Assembly: GCF_027744825.2 (NCBI RefSeq)
Contig: NC_071347.1
Location: 21,214,001-21,278,000 of the forward strand
Length of the DNA stretch: 64,000 nucleotides
Direction of reading: 5' to 3'
Origin: Synchiropus splendidus
Lineage: Eukaryota; Chordata; Actinopteri; Syngnathiformes; Callionymidae
Below, in pieces: positions 1-10,607 of this stretch; the first letter of the stretch is position 1; each line of letters begins with the position of its first letter. The notes beneath the pieces are model-generated. The model saw only the letters and a list, made by a program, of their open reading frames with translations, was not told where the DNA came from and ran no database searches. The position numbers and the translations under genes were made by a program.

Positions 1-457
1 GTCTGCAATTCCCATGATGTGCCGCAACAGTTACAGCTGCGAAACAGCTGATGGTATAAAGGAATAAGCGCTGTTATAAATCACTGTTATTCTGTTTGGG
101 CCGCAACCCATCAAGCCAAACAGGAGTGAATAAGAACAATAGCCAGTAGGTTGTCAAAACTGCTTGAGAAGTTGGAACCAAAAGCTCTAATGAGAACACA
201 AGACAGCGTGTCGTAAAGGAGGAGCTGCATATGACACAATGTTAAGGGTAAAATAGGCTCAGGCAGGACGGCCATTGAGCCAAGTGAAGCAATTCAGGGA
301 GTACAGAATATAGGGAACCACCACACCTCGTGTCGAGTGTGCAAAACCCCTGGTGCCACTCGGAGATGTTGGCAAAATATCAATGTCAAACTGGGGATGA
401 CGTGAAAGCAGGGGAACTTCCACTACTCTGTTTTGGTCCTCATGTTGTAATACTTAC
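1..457. other. non-coding DNA, nothing recognised
   Basis: No open frame, RNA gene, repeat with recognisable ends or promoter motif was found. Base composition is ordinary for the window. Confidence 0.5.
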
Positions 458-532
458 GAAATTGACTTTACAACATCTATAAACCATTTAGGAGTCCCAG
501 AAGAGCTCCTCAATAGGTTGGCTTGGGTTTCC
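458..532 (-). CDS. candidate 75-nt internal exon (weak)
   Basis: On the minus strand this block is preceded by a pyrimidine-rich acceptor (CTCCACCTCATCTCTCAG) and followed by the consensus donor GTAAGT. Its length is a multiple of three. One frame is open throughout and reads 24 residues (ETQANLLRSS then SGTPKWFIDVVKSI). I recognise no protein family. A short block like this between two consensus sites arises by chance several times in 64 kb, so this is only a place to look for RNA support. It could be a far-downstream exon of a minus-strand transcript, but its phase does not join directly to the 15674-15858 candidate. Confidence 0.15.
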
Positions 533-2601
533 CTGAGAGATGAGGTGGAGAGTTCAGTGAAACACCAGAAACTCAACTTTATTCACACGGAAAGAAACCA
601 TTTAAGGTCACCATAACCTCTGAGAGACGTCAAGCCGAAACCATGGCCCAGTCCCAACAGGTGGTGGAACAGTCGCTCCTTCAAAACCGGAGTCCCAACG
701 AGGGAGCGATGAGAATAGCTCACAGTAAAATTGAATTAAACCAGATACAACAGGTTGCCACTGTGATACTGAGCTTAAGTATTTGACTTTCAGGTAGAAT
801 CAAGGCAGCTAGACCATCATTTTGGCTCATGTACGTTCAAGGAATGACTTGAAGAGCATATTTGTGACAAGTGGGAGTGGTTTTACAAATACATACTCTT
901 AAACAGAGGTTTAAACCTGTGTCTAGTTTGTTTGGTGCAGCGCATTGTACTGTATCTTCATCTTCGCAGGTCACAAGCATTGTTCAAGGAGTGGAAAGTG
1001 AAAGTGACCCTTGAGATGAGTTTTAATAGTTTCAATAGTGAGATGTTTTGAGGCAAAGATAGAGATAAACAATGAGGTTCATGGCTGTGGTAAACAATGA
1101 TACGAAGTGGTGTGACTGGGATGATCAAGACATGTTGGTTGGGGGTCTTGGACTTGCTGTGGCAGAGCTACGGCAAGTTCATAACAAGATTTTAAACTTA
1201 ATTCATGTACGTAACCAAATGGAACATACAGCACATGGTAACTCAATGGGATGAGTGCCAGATATGCAGGTTTCATACGCTGCATGGTTGGACCTGGGGG
1301 CGAGGTTGGACCTGGTGCAACCTCACCCATTGGTTCTGCAGCGCTTGATCCTCGATGGGTATATCATGGTAAATGTATAGATGGGGTTCACTTAATCTTG
1401 AAATAGTGTTTTCAGTTCTATACAACAACAGGGTGTTTGTACATGAGGTAGGTATCGTCACATTTGTCTCCCGACAAACTATTGTTTGTTAGGTCTATTG
1501 CTTAAAGCCCCTTTGGTGGACCTCCAAAGCAAGCCACACCATCACTTAGCTGAGCACAACACAAACAGAGTGGGAGGAGCACAGAACGATTAAGAATATT
1601 CTGATAGTCGCACAGTTGCAGGCGAAACCTTTCAACGCGTCCAACTCCGAGTGGAACAATTTCTGCTGATCCAGCAATTTTTCTCTCTGACTAAATTGCC
1701 TTGGCAACAGCACGAGCCAGAGAGCCGGAGAAATATATGAGCGTTGGAAAAGGAAAGTGGAGTGGGCGCAGCGGAGCTTTTATCTGGAATATCGCTTTGC
1801 TTCACAGGTTCAGGGACCAGGGAATCTGTCCGGACTAAAGAACTAGCAGAGGCCTTTGTCAAATGTTTCATAGTAGTCTTTTTGTCATTTCAATATGTCC
1901 TTAGACGTCCAAAAACATACAAAAGGTTGAATGAAGACTTGTCAGTGTTGAGAGTGAGTGCATGGCTGTCAGCGTATACCAGTGCTGTGTTGCTAGAGTG
2001 ACCTGTTGAGGTTGCTGCTCTCCAAACATAGCAGTGTAGCTGAGTCAAAGTAGACTGGTGAAGAACAAAACGATGTGTTGTCTTCCAAATAGGAAGAGAG
2101 CGACACCAGAGGTGAAGAAATGGGTCAGAAAAGTGATGGCAAACCATCCGGAAGACAAATCTCCTCATTCATTTGTAAAAGGATTCGAGCTTCCATGCCA
2201 TTCTGCCCACTGAAGAATTCAAATTAAATGAGACTACGTTGTTAATATTCAAATGAAGGCAATAATAAAGGAACTTCAGATGGAGCAAATAAACATGGGA
2301 CACAATGTGTGTAAAGAGATGTGTTTGTAGGTAGTTTGTACCACTGGACGAGTTCCAATATATCTCTTATTTAAATATTGAAATACAAGCATTAAATGGA
2401 AGTAGGTCCATTGGTTATCACTAAATTCACTAAATTGACTTTGAAGTGGTGAAAAATTATGAGGGATTTTTAGGACCAGCTGAGGTTTACAAAAGAACAA
2501 TTGCTCAAAATGAGAACAATCACTGAACCAATCCTCACTTGCTCTCAGACCATATCTGTGTCGGGCCTCACTCTTTCATCCCCTGTTCATTCGCACTCGA
2601 C
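533..2601. other. non-coding DNA, nothing recognised
   Basis: Only short open frames without coding character are present. No terminal inverted repeats or LINE-like stretches were recognised. Confidence 0.45.
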
Positions 2602-2720
2602 CAGGGATGTGCAAACCAGCCCTCAAAGGGCTGTGGTGGCGCAGGTTGTTTCAAACACTCAAGCACATGCAGTTTAACCAATGAGGTGTCACCAGACTGA
2701 GCATCAACCGATCACAGCGT
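2602..2720 (+). mobile_element. hAT-like MITE relic
   Basis: The block starts CAGGGATGTGCAAACC. It continues with a gene-free pattern (CCCTCAAAGGGC, then TGGCGCAGGTT, then TTTAACCAATGAGGTGTC) that I recognise as a diverged version of common teleost hAT non-autonomous elements. The element at 57295-57498 belongs to the same general type. The right end is too decayed to place, and no target-site duplication is visible. Confidence 0.45.
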
Positions 2721-4043
2721 GAAGAGACCTGGCGGCTGCAGCGGCAGAAAAAAGTCTTCAGACACCCTTAAAATGTGAAAATGTATCTGAAGTATGATCA
2801 TGAAATGATGAGGGGGAAAAAATCTTTTTTGGGAGGCTGTGTCATACTGACTCAAACGAATACACAAAACTAACATGTCAGTTCTCAACATTGTCAGTAT
2901 AAAAGTCAACAAATAACAGATGTGTTGGAAACGGAATGAAAAAAATCTGTTATCCGTGCCAAATACAAACAGATGGATTGCTTCTCGGTAATAAAAATAG
3001 TTTGGTCCATCTGAGAAAAACACCTTCACCTTGACTCAGGACGCAGGAGTTGTGCGGGACATCTGCAGGAAGGTCTACATCATCCGTCACCCCCCGAAAC
3101 GCTCCTCCACACCAATATTATGTCATTAGGACCACGCTCGGCGACTCCGGGGAGAGGCTGTGGTTCGCCGGATAAATGACTTGTGACACTCCCAGCTGAC
3201 GTCCTGATTAACACACTGAGAATAAAAATGGCCGCCAACTCCTCAGTATTCAGCAGGGTCAGCAGGGACTAATAGATTCCATGGAGGGAGACGTTACACC
3301 GAGTCGTGTCTACTAGCATCACTTCACATCACATTCTTTTCAAATACCTGTAGAAGTTTAATGCCACGTTCGATGCAAAACTCCACACTTTTAAGTACTT
3401 TTTGAAACAGGATTTCAGGATTATTTCACTAAAGTTTCAATCTTTTTAATGACTTAAATCTAAGTTTAAGTTTAAATTCACTTTCTTTAGTTTTAACTAA
3501 ATAAAATGAGTGTAACCACAACTCTGTTTCATGAAAGGTTGTTCTGATTCAGTAAATAGTGGTGTCAGACATGTGATTTTGTTTTCATATGTGGCTATTT
3601 TTATTGTGTTTCAAGGCTTCAACTTATGAAGGTGATTGTGATGTATGGTGCGGTTTATCTATTTAGTTGGGGTTCCCCAAAATTAAATTGTACTTCTGTT
3701 GTACCTGTTACATATTTATTTCAATATAACTGAACTACATGCGACGTTCAGCGAGTCAGTAGAATTCATTTAACCACCTTAAGTCAATTTTACCAAGTCT
3801 CGCTTTGACATTTTTACAAACCTGATACATCAGTAACATTTCAATTTTACAGATTTTTTTTTTTCTTATCACCAAAAATAATATATCCAATTAGGAATTA
3901 TCTCTGTCTACAGTTAAGGAAGTGTGGTGGAGACTGGATGAGGATCAGCACTTCCAAATCTGAGAGCTCCTCTTCTTAAGGAGGAGGGGGAGCTAATGTG
4001 TCTCAGGTTTGAGGTCCAGTTTCAGTATGATAACGTTAAGCTT
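2721..4043. other. non-coding DNA, possible regulatory stretch near 3.0-3.3 kb
   Basis: At 3040-3330 GC content rises and a CRE-like TGACGTC and the stretch AAAATGGCCGCC occur, which could be part of a conserved or promoter-like element. No gene can be supported. From 3331 to 4043 the DNA is AT-rich with nothing recognisable. Confidence 0.3.
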
Positions 4044-4121
4044 AGCTGGAGTTGCGGGAGGCTGGAGCCCATCTCAGCTGCTTCGGTGAGAGACCCCCTC
4101 GAACACAGTTTATCACAGGGT
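4044..4121 (+). repeat. interspersed teleost repeat fragment
   Basis: The segment GGCTGGAGCCCATCTCAGCT followed by a GAGAGAC...CACAGGG stretch matches, with indels, a very common fish dispersed repeat containing CTGGAGCC(T/C)ATCCCAGCTG...CACAGGGC. The same family appears at 5041-5120, 35088-35195 (opposite orientation) and 37852-37910. The class of the parent element is uncertain. Confidence 0.5.
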
Positions 4122-5040
4122 ACGTTTAATAATCCTAATCCAATCTTTCTGAAGGTTGTGACCAAGAGAGGACGGTGGAAGAGACAAGACACTTTAGCCG
4201 CTGCTCCAAATGAAAGGCTGAGACGGTAGCACAGAGTGAGCTGCTCTAGTTCTGTCCAACTCAAAGGGGGTCCATGGAGGACTATCAGGAGAGATTAGCT
4301 CTCCCGGCCTGCCTGTTCAGCTCTCTCCCCCTCAGGAGAAATGTACCCGAGCAGGAAGATCTCTGGATCTCTTCTTGAAGTTCATTTAAGTATTGTTTCC
4401 CAAATGGGAACAAGCTCAGTGGCTTCAGGGTCAGAGGCCATAGCAGTGGAACGTCATCATTCATTCACTGCCTCAGCACATTTAAAATAAATTCCCAAAC
4501 AGCATGTAATGATGTGATGCATATGTTCCTCATATCTTAAATATGTAAAACAATTAGTATTTCTTGAACTGGCTCTTCAAAGTGTCCAATCTGGGGGAAC
4601 CAGGATCTAAACCCAACACTATGTCAAAGATGATAAATACATGTGTCTATATCGAAGTCACATTAGATGGTAAAACAGTGGAGTAACCATTATGACTAAG
4701 GCTCAGTTCTTAGGGCAAGTCCTCCATCACAACCCACAATGGTCACCCTCCCTCGACACATCAATGCTCCTCAAGTACTTTCTAGAAAACACATCCTCAA
4801 GCCTCATTGGTTATCTTCCTTCCATCCTTTTTCTTGGTCCCACACTGTCTCTGCTCTGCTCGTGTCCCAAACCGCCTGGGCTCTCTTAACTCCCAACCAA
4901 CCAAAAACTGTCACCTCACATCTGGTCAATAAAAAAAGCAAAGCAAAATAATGTGCATACATGTTTGACCTTTGACTGTATTTTTCAGATCATGCAGGGA
5001 GGGAAGTTGTCGCCTTTGTTATCTGCAGTTCAACAGTCTT
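4122..5040. other. non-coding DNA
   Basis: Nothing recognisable, apart from an isolated CATTCATTCACTGCC at 4459, which resembles the start of the 5041 repeat. Confidence 0.4.
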
Positions 5041-5120
5041 CATTCATTCACTGCCTTTCCCAACTGTAAAGGGTGAGAGCCAGAACACCGTGAGCAGGTC
5101 ACCAGTCAATAGAAGCTATA
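5041..5120 (+). repeat. interspersed teleost repeat fragment
   Basis: It begins CATTCATTCACTGCCTTTCC and contains GAGAGCCAGAACACC and GCAGGTCACCAGTCAAT. This is the general layout of the dispersed fish repeat also seen at 37852 (GGACAGGTCTCCAGT). Diverged and truncated. Confidence 0.5.
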
Positions 5121-6331
5121 GTCATTGCCATGCACATATCTATCAGGAAGAGGTTCACTCAAGTAAGCAAATGTTTTGTTGTTTAGCTGCTCTGTTTGTT
5201 TGTTGGTTGGTTAATTAAAAAGGCTAAATGGGCTGCAGGTTAGTTTTAAATCCCAGATGTCTGTAAATTACACTCCACCACTTGGTGCACAGTCAAATCC
5301 CCTAATGTGCCGTCTAATTTGTGAAATTACAACTAATAGTTGTGATGGTGAATATCTGATTGAAACAACGAAGATAGAAAACTGCGCAGAAATGACAATT
5401 CAAAGTGAACTTGATGAGTGAAGTAATTCAATAACAGCACGGGCGTGAAAATCCCATCTGTGAGTGTAAAGCTATAAAACAGAATAAAAGACGTGGACCG
5501 AGATTTAGAACCTGATCCAAAATCATTCACACATTTCACCCAAGCTCGCAGTAAATATTGACTTTAAATTTCAACATATTGAAATTGACAGCTTGTGTCC
5601 ACCATTTAATTCAATTTCAGTTGAGGATTCAGTTTTGATTTGAGTAATGAAGCTATTAAGCAAATGTAGCTCAAGTACTTAGTTAGATTACTGATCATGT
5701 GATTACCGAACTCACTAGTTTTGTTTGCACATTTTGTTTGTGTTTTTTTCAAACAGAAAGAATCTTAACTGATGTGGCATTAAACACAAAATGAAAGAGC
5801 CATGAACATAATGTCCAACAGCAAAAATGTTGATGATATTGACTGGATTCAAAACCGCATTTATATAAAGAACAGTACTGTGTAGAATACGTGATACGTA
5901 CTATATATTTACCTTGTACACACACACAAAAAAATGTGTGTAAATAACCTACATCAGTCAGCCAGTATTTGTGGCTCAAATGACCTTGAAGACCTTATTT
6001 TAACATTCACATTCAACTGCTTTGTTTTTTGTTTTTCTTTAGCACAATTCATGAATAAATCGGGGGTGCATTAACTTCGAAGCTCAGGTTGAAACTCACT
6101 TTTTCAAGATCAATTTCAAGGTCCAAGTTCAAGGACATTGTCAAGTTCGAATGTGGCCTGCAGGATCCATTTTACTGAGTTTGCAGCCAAAACACGAAAA
6201 ACGGCTTGATTCTGTAGAAAATATTTAAAAAGATACTCGTGAAATTTTCCTAATGTGTATTTCATTTATATATTTATGAGGCAATAAAAGCTTAAAGGAA
6301 ATTCATTTTAAAAACTATATTAAAAATAGAC

Positions 6332-6355
6332 TCACACACACACACACACACACAC
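6332..6355. repeat. (CA)n microsatellite
   Basis: A simple dinucleotide run of about 12 units, essentially perfect. Confidence 0.9.
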
Positions 6356-6479
6356 TTTCACACACGGAAATATATGACGGCTGCAAGTACAAATAAAACA
6401 TAACAGATTTAAGTATTTAATGTTTATGCTAAATTAATTAAGGAGACACCTCAACTGTGTTGGGTTATGAATGTCAATG

Positions 6480-6513
6480 TATGTGTGTGTGTGTGCGAGG
6501 GAGTGTGTGTGTC
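6480..6513. repeat. (TG)n microsatellite, interrupted
   Basis: Two TG runs separated by CGAGGGAG. Confidence 0.8.
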
Positions 6514-8293
6514 CTTGTGCTGCAACACTGCATCATGGCCGCTTCAGAACACAGAAACGTGTGATCGTGGGCTTCATCTAACACGACTAGTCCGGATTCA
6601 TTTTTTCCCCGGAACCACCAGCTGAAGCTGTCCCACCAACAGCCCACCATCGGCCCACCAAAATGGTTTCCTGGGACCCCAGCCACCAAGGCCCGAGGGG
6701 CAGAGGAGTGTGGGAGCAGCCACAACCATGACAGACCACTGAGTCCACAGCAGTGAAGATTGATGCACAAATATTATTCTCATGTAGGTTATTTACACAC
6801 ATTTACCCACAGACACGGATATATTTATGCACACACAATTACAAGTGTGTCCGCACACTAACAATCGACAACTGTTTTCACCACAGAGTTTGAAAAACAA
6901 CAAGTCTTCGTTTCAAAACAGCACGCGCGCATTGTTTGGGAAACTATAAAATGGAATTATTTAAACACGTATTGATCTAATGAGTTGGAAAGATATTTCT
7001 TTAAAATTAGGTCAGCAATGAAATATGGCTTCCTGATACTTAAAAACAGTGTAAAGCTCTGTTATTTCATTGCATTGTTCTTCATTTTTAAAGTTTAGTT
7101 CGACCAAAAAATACGTTTAACCTATTTTTTTTTGCATCTTTAAATCACCAGATACCTCAAACGCAATTTGGTTACAAGAACTATTTCAGTTCAACACATT
7201 TATCTCATTGCAGCGATTTGATTGTCAGTTGCATTTTTTAAAAAGCGCTTTCATAAATAAATTAGATTTTGATTACGGAGCTTTGGAAATTATTAGTTTG
7301 ACTCAAAAATATGCATTTTCTGAATTTGCTTAAAAATGTTTTATCACAGGGAAAAGTTATGAATATTACTATGTATTTCAGATGTCAATATGCAAGCAGA
7401 TTGAGAAGTATTATTTAAAATGTTTTTTTTTTCCCCAATCTCGTTTAAACATCAAGAACAAACTGATTTTCTTCACCAAAGAAACGTTAAAAGAAGAAAG
7501 CCCTCAAGACGCTTGAAGTTGATCCACAAAAGTCAATTTGAGGAATACATATTAACTGTATTTTCGCTTTTTAAATACTATTCTTAAACCGCAATCTCTG
7601 CAGAACGCATAGAACTGCTGTAGTTTTTAAAACTGTAGAAGTGGATTACGGAAGATTATTTGAGAAATGTTGCCTGAAAGAAATGTTCTGTGTAAAGCAA
7701 AAAACAAATATATATTTCCAAAAGTGTGTGAACAAGTGAACCGCTTCATTTGATTTTTTCATTTTCGTACGGCACACCAACCAAGAAAAGCAAATCCAGT
7801 TTACAGCAGGATAAGAACACAGATTGATGAACACAAGGCACAGATTTCCGCAATGATACCCTTCGAAAAGTTAGTAAAATGCTCAAGTCCTTGCAAAATG
7901 AGAAGACGTTTCTGTCCAACATAAACTGTGAGTTAATACACAAATGTATATCTCAACAAGTAAATTTAGATCAGATCAGGGGTCGGTCTATACCTTACGT
8001 AAGGGCACACTCAGCAAATCGTAGAAAAGTGCTCCATATTGTACATAATTTTCTTGAAAAAAATAAAGTCTAGCGCTTTCCTTTGCGTAAAGGGTTAACA
8101 TTTATATTCAGAATGATAGTTCGACGCAGCTTGCGTCCCCTACGAAGCCCTCTGAATCATCCTAGGCCTTCTGGTTCCAAACCACAAACCGGGTTCACCC
8201 TTGCCTGTAAGTGGATGCATGTTGCTGCGGCCCGGATCCTCACAAATTTTGCCCAAACATGAAAGAAAGTTGTCGAAAAGTTGTTCCTACTAA

Positions 8294-8411
8294 TTTAAGT
8301 TTGGATATTTGAGCATTTCTGATTCCGCCGGCGAAGTCTCGACGCGGAAACGCAAACCACTGAGCGAAATTTTTCGAATCAAAATGGTCACCGAGAGTAT
8401 TCCACACTTAT
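8294..8411 (+). CDS. candidate first exon (weak)
   Basis: A frame open from an in-frame TAA just upstream runs through an ATG at 8384 and ends at a good donor, ATCG followed by GTAAGA. From that ATG it reads MVTESIPHLFFKDASI; the upstream part reads SDSAGEVSTRKRKPLSEIF. The region is CpG-richer than its surroundings, consistent with a 5' exon. I recognise no protein. A later + strand acceptor at 10137 (TTTGTGGCAG) would keep a frame open from this donor, but this is untested. It may equally be a chance frame in promoter DNA. Confidence 0.2.
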
Positions 8412-8686
8412 TCTTCAAGGATGCGAGCATCGGTAAGAAGTGGAGGAGGAAATAAGAAGGCCGTACCAATATATCTGCAGGGCGACGGCGGCGGAACTCC
8501 GATCGGGATGCAGAAGTCTGCATCTTTCCCACTTCTGGAGGCAAGAGCTGCTGGAGTTTCCCCTCGGAGGGCCGAGCCTCCCATTCTGCTCCAGACTCGC
8601 ACCCTTCTCCGGTCAGAGTCCAAGTTCAAGTTCGCCGGCAGAATCCAGGGGCCGGCGAGGCCTGAAACAATAGGAGGCCATGAGGC

Positions 8687-8718
8687 TGTCTGTCTGGCTG
8701 TCTGTCTGTCTGTCTGTG
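8687..8718. repeat. (GTCT)n microsatellite
   Basis: Six to seven tetranucleotide units with one interruption (GGCTG). Confidence 0.85.
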
Positions 8719-9259
8719 AGCTCGTCTGAATGTTAGCAAACACACAAACAGTTGGTCTCATGCGAAAACAGCACAAGCAGTCCAGTCACGGCCGTGGAGA
8801 CATGAATAATTCAGTACTCTATATGTTCCTCTCCCACATCTCCGACTACAATCAGATGCCTTTACTCGAAAATAAGTTCCAAACTAGTCAAGGTGCGACA
8901 GCGGCCCTCGGACGAACGCCAAAGTGGCCATTTCACTGCAAGAAAACCCATTTCTGAGGACCATATTTGGGTCTCCTTTGGGCTTTTTTAACATCTTTTG
9001 TCCACGTTTGGCACCTGTCCCAGAGAAAAGAGACCCGGTGAAGGAGGCGCAGAATGCTGATGAAGTCGGCGAGTGCTCATAACCCCCCCCGCCAAAAAAG
9101 GTCCAATTTCTCATCCAGCCGGGGCGAGAATGAAAACAAATATGACAGGAAACTTGTCGAAAAAGTGGAAATCCGAGCTGGAAACTTGTTGCCAGGTTTT
9201 GCAGAGCTGGAGTTGGAGGCAGAGGGTTAAAATCCAGCGAGTGTGTGTGAGTGTGTGTG

Positions 9260-9275
9260 AAAAAAAAAAAAAAAA
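9260..9275. repeat. poly(A) run after TG repeat
   Basis: A run of 16 A directly follows a short interrupted GTGTGTGA stretch. Confidence 0.8.
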
Positions 9276-9585
9276 CGCTCTGGAAGGGCGGGCTATGGGG
9301 AGGCCCGCACGGTCGAAATAGCAGCAGCAGACTTTTTCTTTTCCTCTCTCTTTCCTCCCCTCGCAGAGCTGGAGTCTCCCCTTGTGCGTGTGGCTGCGGC
9401 AGAAGAGAAGGCGAAACGTGGAGAGAAAGAGTGAGGGAGTGAGGGAGTGAGAGAGAGGAGAGTTGGACTGCTGATGAAATGCAAGAACAGCGCGCCAACC
9501 GGCCACTTTTTCATTTGAGGGACCGTATTTGTAGTGGGAGGGAGGAAGGAAGGGAGGGCAGAGGAGTGAGAGATGGAGACACAGA

Positions 9586-9587
<2 letters not shown>

Positions 9588-9616
<29 letters not shown>
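9588..9616. repeat. (AG)n microsatellite in a GA-rich tract
   Basis: About 14 AG units inside a longer purine-rich stretch (roughly 9420-9650). The long open frames found here on either strand are products of this biased composition. Confidence 0.85.
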
Positions 9617-10273
9617 CAGGAGGGAGGGTGGAGAAATGTGGGAGGAGGAGGAATGACACAGAAATCCACTCCTCCGCTGTTGCGCAGACGCAGTGGGCGC
9701 CATGCTGGGACACACGGCGTCTGGATCAACTGGTGAAAGAAAGAAAGGATCTTTGAAATATGCAGAACTTGTGAGAGCGTTTTGAATGATTAACTTTATC
9801 CTCACACTCTCTCCACGTAAAAAAAAAAAAGCGTTAAATAAATAAAATCAAAAAGTCGACGCCCTCCTAAGCATCCCCCCCCTCCGCTCGCTATTCTGGC
9901 ACAAACTCAAAAACGTCTGATAAGCATTTTTTTCCTTCGCTGCTTTTTCCTTGAGGAAAAACAGCTGCCCATGTAGCGACACATTCGGTTGGAGACGCTT
10001 AAAAAACAGGAAGTGTGAAGGTTTGAATCCCCCCGCGGACCTGCAATGTCGGAAGACCCTCGCCTGTCCACCATCTTAGCTCGTATCGATCACGTCTCTC
10101 TCGCCCCGTCCTCCTGCCTTTTTTCCGTTTGTGGCAGATTACTGTAACGCTATTGTACAAAGACTTCCTGCCTCCACTGGCTCTGGTTCTCCAGAAAAGT
10201 GCTTGTGGCTTCAAACTTTTGCAGCCCCCCCTCACGCGCTCTCTCACTCCCTCTCCCTTCCTCCTTCCCACAG

Positions 10274-10331
10274 TCGGCCTTGAACTTGAGGAACTCTGTG
10301 AGGAAAGAAAAGGAGGAAGGAGAGTTGTGAA
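10274..10331 (+). other. candidate 58-nt 5' exon
   Basis: It is preceded by one of the strongest acceptors in the window, about 35 nt of almost pure pyrimidine ending CTTCCCACAG, and followed by GAA|GTAAGG. The body is purine-rich, as expected of an exon with enhancer elements. One frame is open (GLELEELCEERKGGRRVV). The long pyrimidine tract is also part of the general CT/GA asymmetry here, so the acceptor may be accidental. If real, it is most likely a 5' UTR or early coding exon of a + strand transcript from the 8.3-10.3 kb promoter-like block. Confidence 0.25.
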
Positions 10332-10576
10332 GTAAGGAAGGATTTTTGATTTGGGTTGATAAAGTGCTGAGAATCAAAGAGGGGGAGGGGGGGCGACAAC
10401 TTGAGCCAGAACAATGGAAGAAAAAGGGGATCGACTTTAACAACCCTCAATGTGTTAATAATAACAGCAGCTTTTTTTCTATTATTCTCATGCGTATTAG
10501 CTTCGGCTCACACGAATTCGTGTCCAAGATGGCTGCTGGAGTTTGTGCTCCAAAGCCGCCGCCCTCTTCCTCACCG

Positions 10577-10602
<26 letters not shown>
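10577..10602. repeat. (AC)n microsatellite
   Basis: Thirteen perfect dinucleotide units. Confidence 0.9.

Positions 10603-10607
<5 letters not shown>

Larger units (their letters stand above)
5121..8293. other. AT-rich non-coding DNA with two microsatellites
   Basis: This holds a (CA)n run at 6332-6355 and a (TG)n run at 6480-6513. A stretch at 6100-6170 has imperfect repeats of a TTGAACTTGGACCTTGAA-like unit (read on the minus strand). At 7998 there is a 12-bp palindrome CCTTACGTAAGG. No gene is supported. A GC-richer block at 6595-6760 is otherwise unexplained. Confidence 0.45.
8320..10340. promoter_or_regulatory. GC/CpG-rich promoter-like block
   Basis: GC and CpG content rise clearly above the flanking AT-rich DNA, with clusters such as GATTCCGCCGGCGAAG, GCCGGCGAGGCC and CAGTGGGCGCCATGC. 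The second half is GA/CT-asymmetric (9400-9700 and 10200-10330). Consensus splice donors occur on the + strand at 8412 (GTAAGA) and 10332 (GTAAGG), and a long pyrimidine-tract acceptor ends at 10273. This is the usual look of a vertebrate 5' region. TSS and direction cannot be fixed from sequence; the splice signals favour + strand transcription. Confidence 0.4.

Noticed and set aside
8884..9713. Long minus-strand open frames (up to 204 codons)
   Set aside because: They run through GA/CT repeats and poly(A)/TG tracts, giving Ser/Leu/His/Thr-rich translations. The length is explained by base composition, not coding.
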